This document shows, in pieces, positions 22,714 through 33,450 of a stretch of 64,000 nucleotides of DNA (its first letter is position 1; each line of letters begins with the position of its first letter). This DNA comes from Gautieria morchelliformis (Eukaryota > Basidiomycota > Agaricomycetes > Gomphales > Gomphaceae). The translations under genes were made by a program, and so were the position numbers. Under the pieces are notes generated by a model. It made no database searches, was not told the origin of the DNA, and worked only from the letters and a program-made list of their open reading frames with translations. The DNA is taken from NCBI GenBank assembly GCA_015179125.1, contig WHVA01000061.1, positions 248,001 to 312,000 on the forward strand, given 5' to 3'.

Positions 22714-23080
22714 CTAAAGACTATGGAGCTGCCAGCCTATAACTCCTCCTTTCTCTGCAGAAGTGAGTGATGCTTTTATAGGAAAGAACTCCAGTCTCAT
22801 GCTACCTGATGCACACGCACGTGCCCGGCGTTCCATCCTTGTTGAACCACACCTCCGCGTCCTCGAGCAGCGCGAGGTCCACGATCGCGAGCCTGCGCTT
22901 GTGGAAGTGGGTGATGCGCGCATTGGTGTCGGCATCGACGATAGTGTTGGGATGATCATGCGACTGGCGGAGGCGGCAGAGGCATTGCACGTGAAGGACG
23001 TGACAGTGCCGGACGTGTAGAAGGCGGAGTTGTCGGAGCGGGCGGAGGGCATGGTTGGAGTCTGAGGTGGGGGGCGTCAT
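22714..23080 (-). pseudogene. GC-rich coding-like fragment, unidentified
   Basis: A GC-rich island inside the hAT element with overlapping open frames on both strands. One minus-strand frame (23080-22802) has HDHPNTIVDADTNARITHFH and LAIVDLALLEDAEVWFNKDG; the plus-strand frame 22763-23020 is also open. The composition differs from its AT-richer surroundings. I cannot decide strand or family; a retrotransposon protease-like origin was considered but no D-[ST]-G is visible. Confidence 0.25.
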
Positions 23081-23099
23081 GGTCTTGCGCTAGATCTAC

Positions 23100-23938
23100 G
23101 GAGGATTGTGGATTGCCAAACGTCGCTGTCGATGAGGAGGCGGTGCCCGTGCCCGGGCGGTCATGCGACGCGTGGGCGGGGATGAGCTGGAGCTGGAGAT
23201 TGAGCGGGTGGTTCGACTTTGCGGGGCCGGCGGATGATGACGAGGGTCTAATCTAATATGTAGATCCCCGAGTGAAGGCAGGCAGAAATAGAGGTGCCTC
23301 GTTCGAAGAGAGCTTTTTTCCCCTTGTGCTTCTTGTCCAAGTCCTCTTTGGGCGCATCCTTGAGCCCCTGCTGGCTGGGCGCGCCGTGGGCGAGCTTGTC
23401 GAATTCCCAGCGAGTGTGGCTTGCAGGAAGAAGGAGACGCCAAGCCCCCGTTCCGCGGCAGACTGCCACTCATCGACATGCACCCCGGGCGTGCGCTCAC
23501 TCTACCTCCTGTCTCGTGCTGGCGGTCGCAGCGGCCAGATCAGGGGATGAGATGAAGGTAGCTGCTGAGTGTCATGTTGAAGAGTAAATGGAACCACACT
23601 GTTGTTGACTTGCATGCAACTCAGCATGAGGAGACAAGGAAAAAGAATTGTTTTTAGAGTAGTAATTAAATTTAGATATATTGTGGACATGTCCTTGTTC
23701 GTTGTGGGTTGACATGGTGGTAATATCACGTGATGTAAAATATTTTAGGGTTAGTGGGTCCATGGACATGTCCATGGGTCCATGGGCGTCGTCCATCGAC
23801 GAGTTGTGAACGGCCAGGCCTTTCTGGCAGCCTTGAGCCCAGCCCATTAGTCAGGCTCAGGCTCGGCCCAGGCTTCAGGTATGACAAAACAAATACGAAA
23901 AAAAATTAAAATATTATGATTAAGCGGTAGCATCAATA
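23100..23938. other. No supported gene (hAT interior)
   Basis: GC-rich to about 23550 with mutually overlapping short frames on both strands, none with a recognisable motif, then AT-rich. 23750-23800 has a short tandem-like run of GTCCATGG words. Around 23850 there are again GGCTCGGCCC words like the element's subterminal repeats, which may mark an internal boundary of a second, partly deleted hAT copy. Confidence 0.35.
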
Positions 23939-25031
23939 TTAAATGTTTTCTAATTCGTCATCACTGTTCTCGATGTCGGCAAGTGCGCTTGCATTGTCCC
24001 CGTCCTTGCTTCCATAAGACTCTCCCGCTTCATCCTCTAAGGCCGTCTCGGTTCTGGTGCATGGCTCAGGTTCATGGAAAATTAGTTTGTGTCGCAACAT
24101 ACACTTGAGACACTGAAGAGCTTCAACGATGTCGCCCTTAAGGCGACTTCGGCGCTTGGTGATTGTAATTCCTGCAGATGAGAAGGCACGTTCGCTTGAC
24201 ACAGAAGACACCATAATTGGAAGATAATCGGCAGCTAATAGTACCCATACCGGGAGCCACTGAGAATTGAGCTGAAAGATGCATAATACTAATTAGGTTG
24301 ATATAAATTAGAACAGTGACAATTTTTACCCCCCACCACTGGACAATTGACTGTCCAGGCGCAAGTTCATCCTGCACATCTAAATACAAATTATATTCTT
24401 TAAGCCAAGGGTTTTTTGGATCTATTGCGGAAGTCGATTGAAGAGTATCGTCCTCAGATTCGCCATCATCACTCAGCTCTCTCAGGAGCGTAGTTATTTT
24501 TTTCTCCGAGGGTCGAGTGTGCTTGACCGATGAATGTGAGGTTGGCTCCGCATTGACTTCGATAAAATGCTCCCGGAACTTTCAAATAGACTCAGTAACA
24601 TACCAAATGGGGGCTTCATGATAACATACCAATTTCTTGACATTATCTTTGACGTCATTCTGCAGGTTCTCAGGCCGGTTGCCGACTTGTGTCGGTGCAT
24701 AGCTGGGAACAATCCAAGGTATAGTCTACTAAATGATCTGAACCGAGGAAATCCCACTTACCATGCTTTTTTTTCTTCTTACGGTGGTTTTAGTGCTGCC
24801 AGTGGAATCACTCATCGAATTTTCTCCCCGGTCCACTGCAAATTCTGAATCGGTGAGTTCAACAGTGTTGAGAGTCTTCCGTTTATTCACGCGGGAAGAA
24901 CTGTTGCCTGCGGCAAACTTCTTGGACACGTCTCCACTGAACGCATTCTCTGTGTGGTCAGTGGTTTCACCGGTATGAGCGGTATTTACAGACCCCTCCT
25001 CCACACCCCGTCCACCAATGCACTCCGGCAA
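23939..25031 (-). pseudogene. hAT transposase relic with dimerisation domain
   Basis: The C-terminal part 24214-23939 begins MVSSVSSERAFSSAGITITK and continues RRSRLKGDIVEALQCLKCML, the diagnostic hAT C-terminal dimerisation motif. Upstream on the same strand are LNSQWLPVWVLLAADYLPI (about 24270-24215), NPWLKEYNLYLDVQDELAPG (about 24410), SSTLDPRRKKITTLLREL (about 24500), and 24757-24567. An N-terminal Ser/Thr-rich piece lies at 25031-24729. Several frame changes and the missing catalytic Asp region make this inactive. Confidence 0.75.
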
Positions 25032-25525
25032 TCGAGCGGAGGGCAGCTTTGCCGCAGTGAGACGTTTTGCTGCGGCAGCTGTAGCTGCTGCCTGATGTGA
25101 AGCAAGTGCCGGAGTGGAGGCATTGCTGGGGTCGACGACTTTCTCTGTTGCAGTAATTTTGCGCTTTGGTCAACTGTTGTTGGTGATCCCTGACATATGG
25201 CTTCGGGAAGGAGGCAGAACGAGAGAAATAACCTTGTTTTATGTACGTACAGTTGCCGTCCAAATCAAGGCAAAGTTGTACTATATAAGTGCAGCAAAGC
25301 CCAGGGCTTGGGCTTCCACAAGTTAGAAGCCCGGCCCACTTGGTGGGCTCACTGCGGGCTGGGCCCGGGCTCGGCTTGCCCAAATCGGGCTCGGCTGGGC
25401 TCGGCTTTGGGCTTGAGCCCGAGCCCCGTGCATCACTAAGTCTACCATATCAGTGACACTTTTCCACACCAGCCTTCCTAATCAACGTAGGATTTCGGCA
25501 TTAGTCTGATTTGTCCCTTGCTGAA

Positions 25526-26118
25526 TCAGTGTGTAAAGAGGTGTACCTTGCACAGGTGGATATTGAAAGAAGTCCCCCGCGAAGATAACGGAACCCCGCC
25601 GAACCAGTCATTATACTTTTCTTTGGTGTACCACAGTGCATGGTCAATTTCTGATAACAATTGTTGATTTAAAAGGGAGACTTTGTCAAGTGAAACAATG
25701 TCGAAGTTTTTCCATTCTTCCTGAATGGCAGGTCTATTCTTCACATAAATTACGACAGTGTAGTCTTCGCTGTTGCTACCCAGCTGTTGGTTCGATTTTC
25801 CTTTCCCCTTATGTACGATACTGATGCCTAACCCTCTATGGACTGTTGTACCATCAATCAATTCCGCTGCAGACCCTGTAGGTGCTAAGTATCTGATAGA
25901 ATGGCCGCACCCGCAGTCATTCATTAACACATTGAGCGCTTTCACTACATGAGTTTTCCCTGTTCCTCCAGGTCCGGTAAGTAGACGGCACACAGGGTCT
26001 GGTGGTTGTGACGCCCTCAGTTTGCTATGTTGAGCCATCAAAGCCAGGAAGTATTGAGCTGCTATACAGTAGGCAACCCATTGTTCCTCATTACGTTGAA
26101 AAGTTGAAACTCATACCC
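25526..26118 (-). pseudogene. Helitron Pif1 helicase, ATP-binding part
   Basis: Reading from about 26118: FQRNEEQWVAYCIAAQYFLA, then CRLLTGPGGTGKTHVVKALN, an intact Walker A, and YLAPTGSAAELIDGTTVHRG (motif Ia/Ib). The Walker B region reads FDIVSLDKVSLLNQQLLSEI, where the family normally has D-E-[IV]-S, so the catalytic Glu is Lys here. After WFGG the frame turns to an unrelated tail (VPLSSRGTSFNIHLC); the true continuation (IFAGDFFQYPPVQGTPLYTL) lies one frame away toward 25447, indicating a frameshift near 25590. It joins the part at 21715 across the hAT element. Confidence 0.8.
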
Positions 26119-27561
26119 TATACACTTCATTGTACTGTAGGGATCTTGTGAAATCGCCATTGAAATCTGCTCAGTTCCCACTGCAGGAAGAGCACCCCCT
26201 GAAAATCAGTACAATCAGCGCTTGGAGAATCAGTTCATAAGGGACTGCTAAGAAGTTCAAAAGGAGCTTGGAACCGGCTACCTTAAGTTTTTTTCCTCTG
26301 ATCAGCACGGGCTGAAATTCAGTAGTGATCATGAACATTTTAGCGCATTTTGTGGCTTGCCGGCAGCAGTCTTTGCGCGGTATTCAAGTGCTTTTGGGAC
26401 TTGTATATAGCCACAAATGAACTTTATTTCAGGCCATAAATACAGGGCGGGCTATCGCATAGCAAAGCGTAGGGGCGAACATCAAGTACGAAATAGAGAG
26501 AAAAATCAGAGCTAGACGGCAATAATCGAGTGTCCAAAGTCGAGTATGCAGAGTCGAGCATCATTGTCGAAGGTGCCAGGAATCGAAGCAAGTAGGGAGT
26601 GGAGATAGGCCGACTTGATCTCTTTCCAGCAATTCGGCCTCCTAATGAAATATTATGGTCAAATAATGCTGTAAGAAATAGTATGAACCTGAACCTGCTG
26701 CAGCAGACCCGGCAAGGTCGTCACTCCCACTCTCTGAAGGTACTCGTTTCTCGAAGTGAATACGCATATGACAAGTGTAAGGTTTGATATCTTGCACGAT
26801 TGCTGCACAGTTAGTGGCAAGGAGTTGCAGCCCAGAGTAAGTCTAGAGTCTACAGTGTGTAAAAGAAGAGCGTCAAGGGCCATTTTCTGACGAAGAGAAG
26901 GCCGGATGGCAATGAGGTGAGGCCTACGGCGTTTTGTGAAATGCGTTGACAGGAGATTCAGCAGGGCTGAGAGAACTGCAGGATGGGTAGGAAAGAAGGC
27001 TCAACTATTTACTGAAATAAATGATTAATGGATGTGATAGAACGATACAGACGATAGGGGCCACTTACTTTCAGCGCGCTTCGTATGATGGAAAACTAGG
27101 GTAAATCGTAGGTGCAGGGAATATATCGAAAGCAAGTTGAGTGTGGTGGAAAACGAGAATGCGTCTGCAATTGAGAGAGCATGAAAGAAAGTACTGGCGA
27201 AGTGGTATCACAATTGATTTCGAACTGCCCCGCATAAAGGTATGAAAAGCATGTTAAGTCAATCTGTCGAAAATTCCCACCTCTATGAGACTGTTCTCGA
27301 TTGTGCTTCGGAAGAGGGCTGCAAGGTCTGCGGTGAAAGAACCCAATTGCACTGCCTTGAAATTACCTGATTGCGGGTGGCGTAACGCCATTGGCACAGT
27401 TACAGCTAGCTGTCATGGTGCAACGCACCGAGTAACCTCCGCGCTTCCAGCCTCGTGAAATCCATCAGAGAGTCGACGAGCCTGGACAGTCGAGAAACAT
27501 TGCGAAGGACCTGTTAGCAACTAGGGGCTATGGCAGGGAAGGTTCGGTAGAGTTCTTAGAA

Positions 27562-27998
27562 AGCTAAAATCAAATACACTCTCTCAGTGAATTTATTGTC
27601 ACTGATGTATTAGTACAATACCTAAAATCAAATACACTACATGATTTTCATTCAACATGTTATGAAAATACAAAGAATACTACTCGCCTCTCTCAGTGAA
27701 TTTATTGTCACTGAGAGAGGAGCACAATCCTGTCTCAGAACGCATATACCTGCACCCGGCCCTTTAGCGCCCAAGGGCTCGCGCGTCGAAGTCATTTCAA
27801 ACTCCGCTGGGTGCAGCCGCCTGTGAAAATAGGAATAACAAAATGAAATGGAGAGGTAGGGAGTGACTAGAAATTTTTGAAAATAAACAGAGAAGTGAAT
27901 GCATGGTACAAGAACAATCTGAGAAGAGATTGAAACATCATACAGTAAATCAAATATATTATGCTTGATTTTGGTGCAGGAGCATATATGCACCCAAC
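27562..27998 (-). repeat. Dispersed 0.4-kb repeat, copy C (diverged)
   Basis: The reverse complement begins GTTGGGTGCATATATGCTCC and has the hairpin CCTCTCTCAGTGA..TCACTGAGAGAGG plus the GGGCGCTAAAGGGCC core of copies A and B. The far end differs: an extra partial unit (CTCTCTCAGTGAATTTATTG with CTAAAATCAAATACACT) is repeated at 27562-27600, as if the 3' end were tandemly duplicated. It lies just beyond the broken end of the kinase fragment. Confidence 0.65.
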
Positions 27999-28020
27999 AG
28001 GACCAACTTCAACGTTTCCT

Positions 28021-29500
28021 TTATTTTGGAATCCTTACACACAGAAACAGTGTTCTGGATCGGACCAAGGAATAGCGTAAGTGGCGTTCCTTGTATAGCG
28101 GGGGAGAAAAGATGAGAAATCGAAAGGCCACTTCGAGAAACGTTCTACTTAGTTCATGGGATACGTTGCTAAAAAAGGAGGTCTTGGCTGCGTCAAGCTG
28201 TGCCAATTGCCTACAGCGCATCGTTCCGTCAGCATTACCCGCAGAAACTGAGTCATACACACTCGGCCCTCTGTTTCTCAGCCTCCCAGATCAAGACTGC
28301 GGCTAAGCTGCCCCCCAGGCTTATGCGGAGCAGATCGACCCACTCCTCGCATGCCTTGTTGTATGGGCGTCTCAGATTGAGCCCAAGAACAAGTACAGCT
28401 TGTGGAAGGAGGGAGTCTGAACTATTGCCTTTGTATGCCCAAATTGGAATGACGACGGCCTGACGGGGGACATCTCCCCAGGCACGAGACAGAGTTTCAG
28501 CAACCTCGGAGGGGAGACTAGGCACTAGGACAGTCTGGCAGGATGATACCGCTTCTGCGATGGGCCACATCCACAGAGAGGGTGTCTGGGATGAGCCTGA
28601 GTCACTGGAAGCGTTGCTAACAGTAGAGTGTCTGGACGTAATGGGTGGTGAGGCTTGGTCTTGATTGGTCGGCGAGGAGCCACCTGAGGTACTGCAATCT
28701 CCCATCATGAGTGGGAGCGTGTTCGTAATTACACTAGGGGACAAAGAAACCACGCCTCCAAGTACAGGACTGGCGTGCTGACTGACAGTCGTGTGATTCA
28801 AACCCAGCAGGCTTGAATCTCGCCGGGGAATGGTATCGGAAAGGTTGGGTTGAGCAACTATATGCGGACTAGGCAGAGGCTGCAGTGTGACAGAGTCCAG
28901 CATAAGCGTACACGTAGGCGGTGTGGCCAAGTGAGGAATGGGGATGCCGATGGAACCAGTGAGTGTGAGCGTAAATGGAACCGGTGGCTGGTCGAGGGAG
29001 GAACCAATGTACGATGTTGCCGGACCACTACCGCTTGGCTCTCGGCGGGCGGATACTGTGTGGTCGTAGGACATATAGTAACGGCGGAAAGATTGAACTC
29101 ACATAAATTTGGTGCCTTGCAATAATAGAACACCGCAAAGGGAACACTAAGCACGTGATAGCGTGAATTGAAGTTACAGTGAGAGTACGAAAACCTTACT
29201 CTTCCTTGTTCTGCTCTAGCACAGACAACAACTCGTGTGTCAATTGGTTCACGTCCTTGGACAGCTTCGCACGTTCTCCCATGGTGCGAAATGTGAGCAG
29301 CCGACGCTCTGCAATGACTTTTTGGGTGGTTTCTGGACAAGACATGAGTAAGACGTGAGCTGGACGACATCCATTTTGCAGCAAGGATGTAGGTGTGGGG
29401 AGTTGATGAAGGTGATGAAGGTGAGCATGCAGAGGGTGGTTTGGATGAGAGTGCAGGGAAAGAACAAGCTTATATAACTCTGAGGATGTCGAAATGACAT
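28021..29500 (-). pseudogene. Hybrid histidine kinase fragment (GAF-like to HisKA)
   Basis: Two exons on the minus strand. The first (about 29384-29200) has CPETTQKVIAERRLLTFRTM and LTHELLSVLEQNKEE. An intron with GT..AG ends near 29152 and the second begins VPFAVFYYCKAPN. The same strand continues with FTLTLTGSIGIPIPHLATPP, a Ser-rich linker and VVIPIWAYKG..AVLVLGLNLRRPYNKACEEW, a GAF-like sensor layout, then QLDAAKTSFFSNVSHEL, the phospho-acceptor His motif of HisKA. The sequence breaks directly after the H-box, so the ATPase and receiver domains are absent. The open frame 29074-28253 covers the middle. It is a truncated, intron-bearing host-gene copy, captured or inserted at DNA level. Confidence 0.65.
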
Positions 29501-30379
29501 TAGCTCTTTTTTTCTAGTCCCGCACAGGACAACAGGTTGGGGGTTGGGGTTACTCCGGAGTTCGAAATAAAATTTGTAAGAGATGAGTGTGTTCTAGTCC
29601 CACACCAGGACCATCACCCATGGCGGACAAGGAACCGTTCCTCTGCGTACCTTCTTTTACCATGGAACTTGGACGAGTTCAATGTCACCGGAAGCGGGTG
29701 CAAGCTGCACCAAGCCATGCAAGCGACTCGCCGGATGCTGGAAGCCCTAGTAGCGCCAATAGAGATCTAGATGCTGAGAGGCATTCTATCAAGATGATGG
29801 TTCCCCGTTCAAGGTCTAGCTCTCACACGATGTTAAATTGCTTACTTCAATTGGTTGGATTCAGATAAAAAAAATTTTTTTTTATTTCATTTATTTACTC
29901 ATAACACACTTCCAACTCGCAGTTGCATGATCAGATCGGCTCGGATCACTGAACTCTCTGAGTCCTGGAAGCTTGGACAACCCTGGATGATCAAATTCAT
30001 CCGACACGATGGACGAACACGCTATCTGATTCCTCATCAGCAATTTTTGTTTATTCATCCTCAATGTCTAGACTCGTCGACGTGAGTGCTGAATTATGGT
30101 AATGTCGCCTTTATTAATGCACTCGAATACATGTTCTCACACAACTGTATTACGATATCAGTTCTCAGTAACCCAAACCCTTGCCAAGTCATTGTGACTT
30201 TTATTGAGACTGATTCATCTGCCGAGGATCTCAGTAGACTGTGTAAATTCTAGCTCTTGCGCCCGGGGCTCACTTGCTTCGATATCCTCTGGAACGTGTG
30301 CTTTTGGCGCACCCGATACAATGAACCGGTCAATGATGAGTACATTGCCGGCACTAACAATTCAGACATGCATTCCCAC

Positions 30380-30565
30380 GCTCGCATTCTCGCATTGGCA
30401 CTCCCACTCCCACTCCCGGGACCCCCAGACTCACAGTCCCGCACTCCCCCTCACACTCCCGCACTCGAATTCTCCCATTCCCGCGCTCGCTCTCCGGACT
30501 CGGACTCGGACTCCCGCATTCGTATTCCCGAGCTCCCTTCAGACCCGCACTCGCACTCGAACTTG
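30380..30565 (+). repeat. Imperfect CACTCCC/CTCGGA low-complexity tract
   Basis: A pyrimidine-rich run of degenerate 6-8-base units (CACTCCC, CACTCGC, CTCGGACT, CTCCCGCA). The strand asymmetry is strong (few G on the plus strand). It produces long but meaningless frames such as 30257-30667 and 30354-30626. It may be a decayed minisatellite. Confidence 0.6.
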
Positions 30566-30889
30566 GTTGCATTGGTAGGGAGTGCATCGTGGGTTGAGTT
30601 TGACATGGGAGCAAGTGGGGGATCATCGACTGAAGTGGCAGTGTTTCTCGTACAGTTGATGCGGTAGACGGTCAGGAATAGGTAAACGGCAATTTACCTT
30701 CACTTCTTGTGTATACAAATAAAATGTATTTCACTTTGTGTACATTGAAATTTTTATACCTTGATACAAGTCCTAACCCAAGCCTAGGATCAGTGCCTCA
30801 GCTTTTGATTATGTTGAAGCTGGTATACAGCGCCTATTGTTTCTACAGTGTTCCAGGGCATGCACCCAAGGTATGCATAGTTGAATCAG

Positions 30890-32283
30890 AGAACTGAGCT
30901 CCGATTGCATTGACACCTACGCCAGGCAGAGTTGACACAGACTGTGTGCTCAAGTTACCCATGTTCTGATGTTTGTTGGCCAGAGATGTTTCATGTGACT
31001 TAGCCACGTCAGCCCACATCTTCTTGTTCGTTGCCGTGGGCGTAAGGTATTGCTCTTCAACATGAGGGTTGACGGGATGACACTAGCCTGACTTGGTGCA
31101 GCCAACCAACCGGTTTGAGCGTACGTGCTCATCATTGAGAGCAACTTGATGTCTTTCTCACTGCACTCAGACGGCACATTCAGCTGTATATCATCCTCAG
31201 TAACGTGGGGATGGAGTGCGTTCGTGGTTAATTGAGACTCTTTCTTGAGCTCAGCCCTTTTCTAAGTCTCTCTGCATTGTGCTCATCTTGACATTCATGT
31301 ACCACTTCCCAGTTCTGGATGATGCGTTGACTATCCATGTCAAAGGAGAAATTTGCAAATGTGGCTGAAATGGATAGGTCAGGAAGTTGAAACAGATTAT
31401 TGGAATTGCTAAAAGGCTTGAGGTGAGCAAGAATAAACAACCAGTAACTGTTCTGATCACTTGATCAGGGTATTGACACACTAACAACGCGAGGAACGAG
31501 CTCATTCATGCAATGATGAGTAGATTCGTCCGTATGTTGCACCAGGATGTGAGAATTGGCAAGTCTGTGACCTGGTTTCCAAACAAAGCGGGGTAACACA
31601 TGCAGATTCGATTCTGCGCTGTATACCTTCAGTGAGTTGCTGAGTTTGTCAAGTCTGAAACATCTCACAAACTGGTAAAAGTTCACATCTGAAAGCCTGT
31701 CATCCCGGAATAGATAATCTGTAACCTGGTTGTATTTGACTAGCTGACCGTCTGGGTCCAGTTGCACACAAAGGGGCATATCTTCCACATCATCCTCAGG
31801 GCTGTCCAACCCAGCTGTCTCACTTGAGTCTCGATGCAGCTGGCGATCATTCAGGACGGAAGAGAGCAAGATGCCAGACATCATTGGGACTGTTGAGTGG
31901 GATGACAATGAATCTGAGTGACCCCGTATGTAATTTACGGCTTGCTGCACATGGATTTGCTGCTTCCGTGTGAACTGCGATAAACATTTGTGTAGCAGAG
32001 AATTAGCAGCATCAGCCACAGGTGTTCCAATGGACGACTGGGAACGAGCGACTGCTTTGGATAGAAGTGACAGCATCTCATAAGTCTTGATGTCCATTTT
32101 GGTGATATAATCCGTGATATAAAACATAGCTGCCTTCGTGGCCTTGCTGGACAGAATGCATCTGACATCATGATTATGCCTGCAGAATACTAAAATATAA
32201 GGATTATAATGGTTAACCATGGGATCGCGACACATGAGAACCACTGAGTTAGATTTCTCATCAAAGTAGGACGTGTCGACCAC
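30890..32283 (-). pseudogene. Helitron protein, middle region
   Basis: The main frame 32283-31465 has AAMFYITDYITKMDIKTYEM, then SRSQSSIGTPVADAANSLLH and YIRGHSDSLSSHSTVPMMSG, VKYNQVTDYLFRDD, and a C-terminal PRFVWKPGHRLANSHILVQH. This set of words lies between Rep and helicase in fungal Helitron proteins. It continues through other frames to about 30890 (LPDLSISATFANFSFDMDSQ, EVVHECQDEHN, then KKMWADVAKSHETSLANKHQ). Frame changes at about 31465 and 31060 show decay. No separate activity is assigned to this region. Confidence 0.7.
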
Positions 32284-32479
32284 TTCGTGCGGGAAGAGGA
32301 ACCTGCATCAGTTTTGATTATTTTACTTATGACAAACTGGTCTGCATTTATGACGTTGAAGTGCTTTGCCGCATGCTTTGACCTCTGAAACGAACATGTT
32401 ATCCCAGTCATCAATGTCTAAATGGGGAGGGCATTGCTTTCTGGGTTCGAAAGTGGAATCAATGGGGAAATCAACATCA

Positions 32480-33216
32480 GGGAGAATGATGGATTATCTG
32501 CTCAAAAAAGGCAAAAAACCTCTTCTGAAACTCAATGTCTTTTTGAAGCTTGGCGTGGAGCTCGTGTAGGTTCATGCCTCCATCCAGCCACATGAGGAAG
32601 TGTCCCTGAAGAGAGCCACACTCAGTTACTCAGTAGTTCCATAATAAGCATGAACATGGCCAAAAATACCACCCCTGGCAGTACTTGCGTGCTTTTTTGC
32701 ATCCCAGCCAAGTAAATGCTGCAAAAACATACTTATGCTGAAATGGAAAAAGTCTGTAGCCACCATGGGATCATTGGCAAGGCGGCAGGCTCGCTCAGTA
32801 CTGCTAGCAAGCAGGGGGAATCTGGATGAGAGATCAACATTTGTGTCTCCACAGAAAACTTGAAACAATGGGCTATGAGCCGGATTAGGATTCATTGTAA
32901 TATATATGTGGGGGAGACCAAAGTAACCTATGTAATTTCGAATCTCGTTGCGTATGAATATCTTAGACACCTGTGACCCCGGAATATGTGTGGCAATGGT
33001 GTTGACTTGTTTCAATACATCCAAAACCTTATGTTGTGGTGGTGACAGGCCAGCATAACTGTGTTCATTTTCCAAATGTGTAGCTACCGACAGAACAAGA
33101 GAAGGCGACAAAGACACCAGTTTTTTCGCAACAGAATCAAACTGAGCCTTTCTCACAGTAAAATATGTGTGCAAATGAGCCGCACGCCTCTGTAAAATGT
33201 TAAGAGCCACGAACAT
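32480..33216 (-). pseudogene. Helitron Rep region, HUH motif altered
   Basis: The frame 33216-32626 includes the Helitron-like N domain: HTYFTVRKAQFDSVAKKLVS, VLDVLKQVNTIATHIPGSQV, YFGLPHIYITMNPNPAHSPL and GIFGHVHAYYGTTE. A TGA follows. The next residues in the same frame are LSECGSLQGHFLMWLDGGMN. In active Helitrons this position reads G-S-L-H-C-H-[ML]..W, the two-His metal site of the HUH endonuclease. Here the first His is Gln, so the nuclease would be dead. Coding continues to about 32500 (LQKDIEFQKRFF). Confidence 0.75.
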
Positions 33217-33450
33217 GAATGAATTGTGCTAACGGAAGGAGCGGTTTTCTATGTCCAAGTAGTAGTTAGCCTGATGTTGAAAACTGAGCGGCGTTGCATG
33301 ATGAGGAATATCAAATCCACCAATGCCATATGAGAATAATGTAGGGAACATGCCTGGAAACAGGGAAGGATTCCTGTATTAGGCAGCTGTGTCACTGTAT
33401 TGGATGAGGAGATCTGGGGCATTTGAAGAAGTACCCGTCTTTACTCTAGC

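Larger units (their letters stand above)
21723..25438 (-). mobile_element. Nonautonomous hAT element inserted in the Helitron
   Basis: Ends are TAGTGATGCACGGGCC and the inverse ..CCGTGCATCACTA, with a perfect 8-bp duplication AGTCTACC (21715-21722 and 25439-25446), the hAT hallmark. Subterminal regions are packed with GGGCTCGGCTT-type words, likely transposase-binding repeats. The interior holds fragments of a hAT transposase on the minus strand (25031-23939) with the central catalytic part missing or scrambled, and left of these unrelated sequence (22.0-23.5 kb). At 3.7 kb it is an internally rearranged copy. Confidence 0.9.
26200..30850. other. Foreign block splitting the Helitron helicase gene
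   Basis: Helitron coding is readable to about 30890 on one side and resumes at about 26118 on the other. The 4.6-4.7 kb between contains a histidine-kinase fragment (28021-29500), a copy of a dispersed repeat (about 27562-27998), unidentified sequence at 26.2-27.5 kb and 29.5-30.3 kb (plus-strand frames such as 29587-29868 without recognised motif), and a low-complexity tract (about 30380-30565). No clean terminal repeats or duplication were found, so it may be more than one insertion. Confidence 0.5.

Noticed and set aside
23096..23587. Five overlapping open frames on both strands
   Set aside because: The GC-rich composition removes stops in all frames. None has a recognisable motif, so no gene was called.
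21723..25438. Head and tail GGCTCGGCTT repeats read as a satellite array
   Set aside because: They are irregular and located only near both ends of a transposon with an 8-bp duplication, so they are subterminal binding repeats rather than a satellite.
30257..30667. Arg/Ser/Pro-rich ORFs in the CACTCCC tract
   Set aside because: Low-complexity DNA gives open frames in several phases on both strands; no domain or conserved words.
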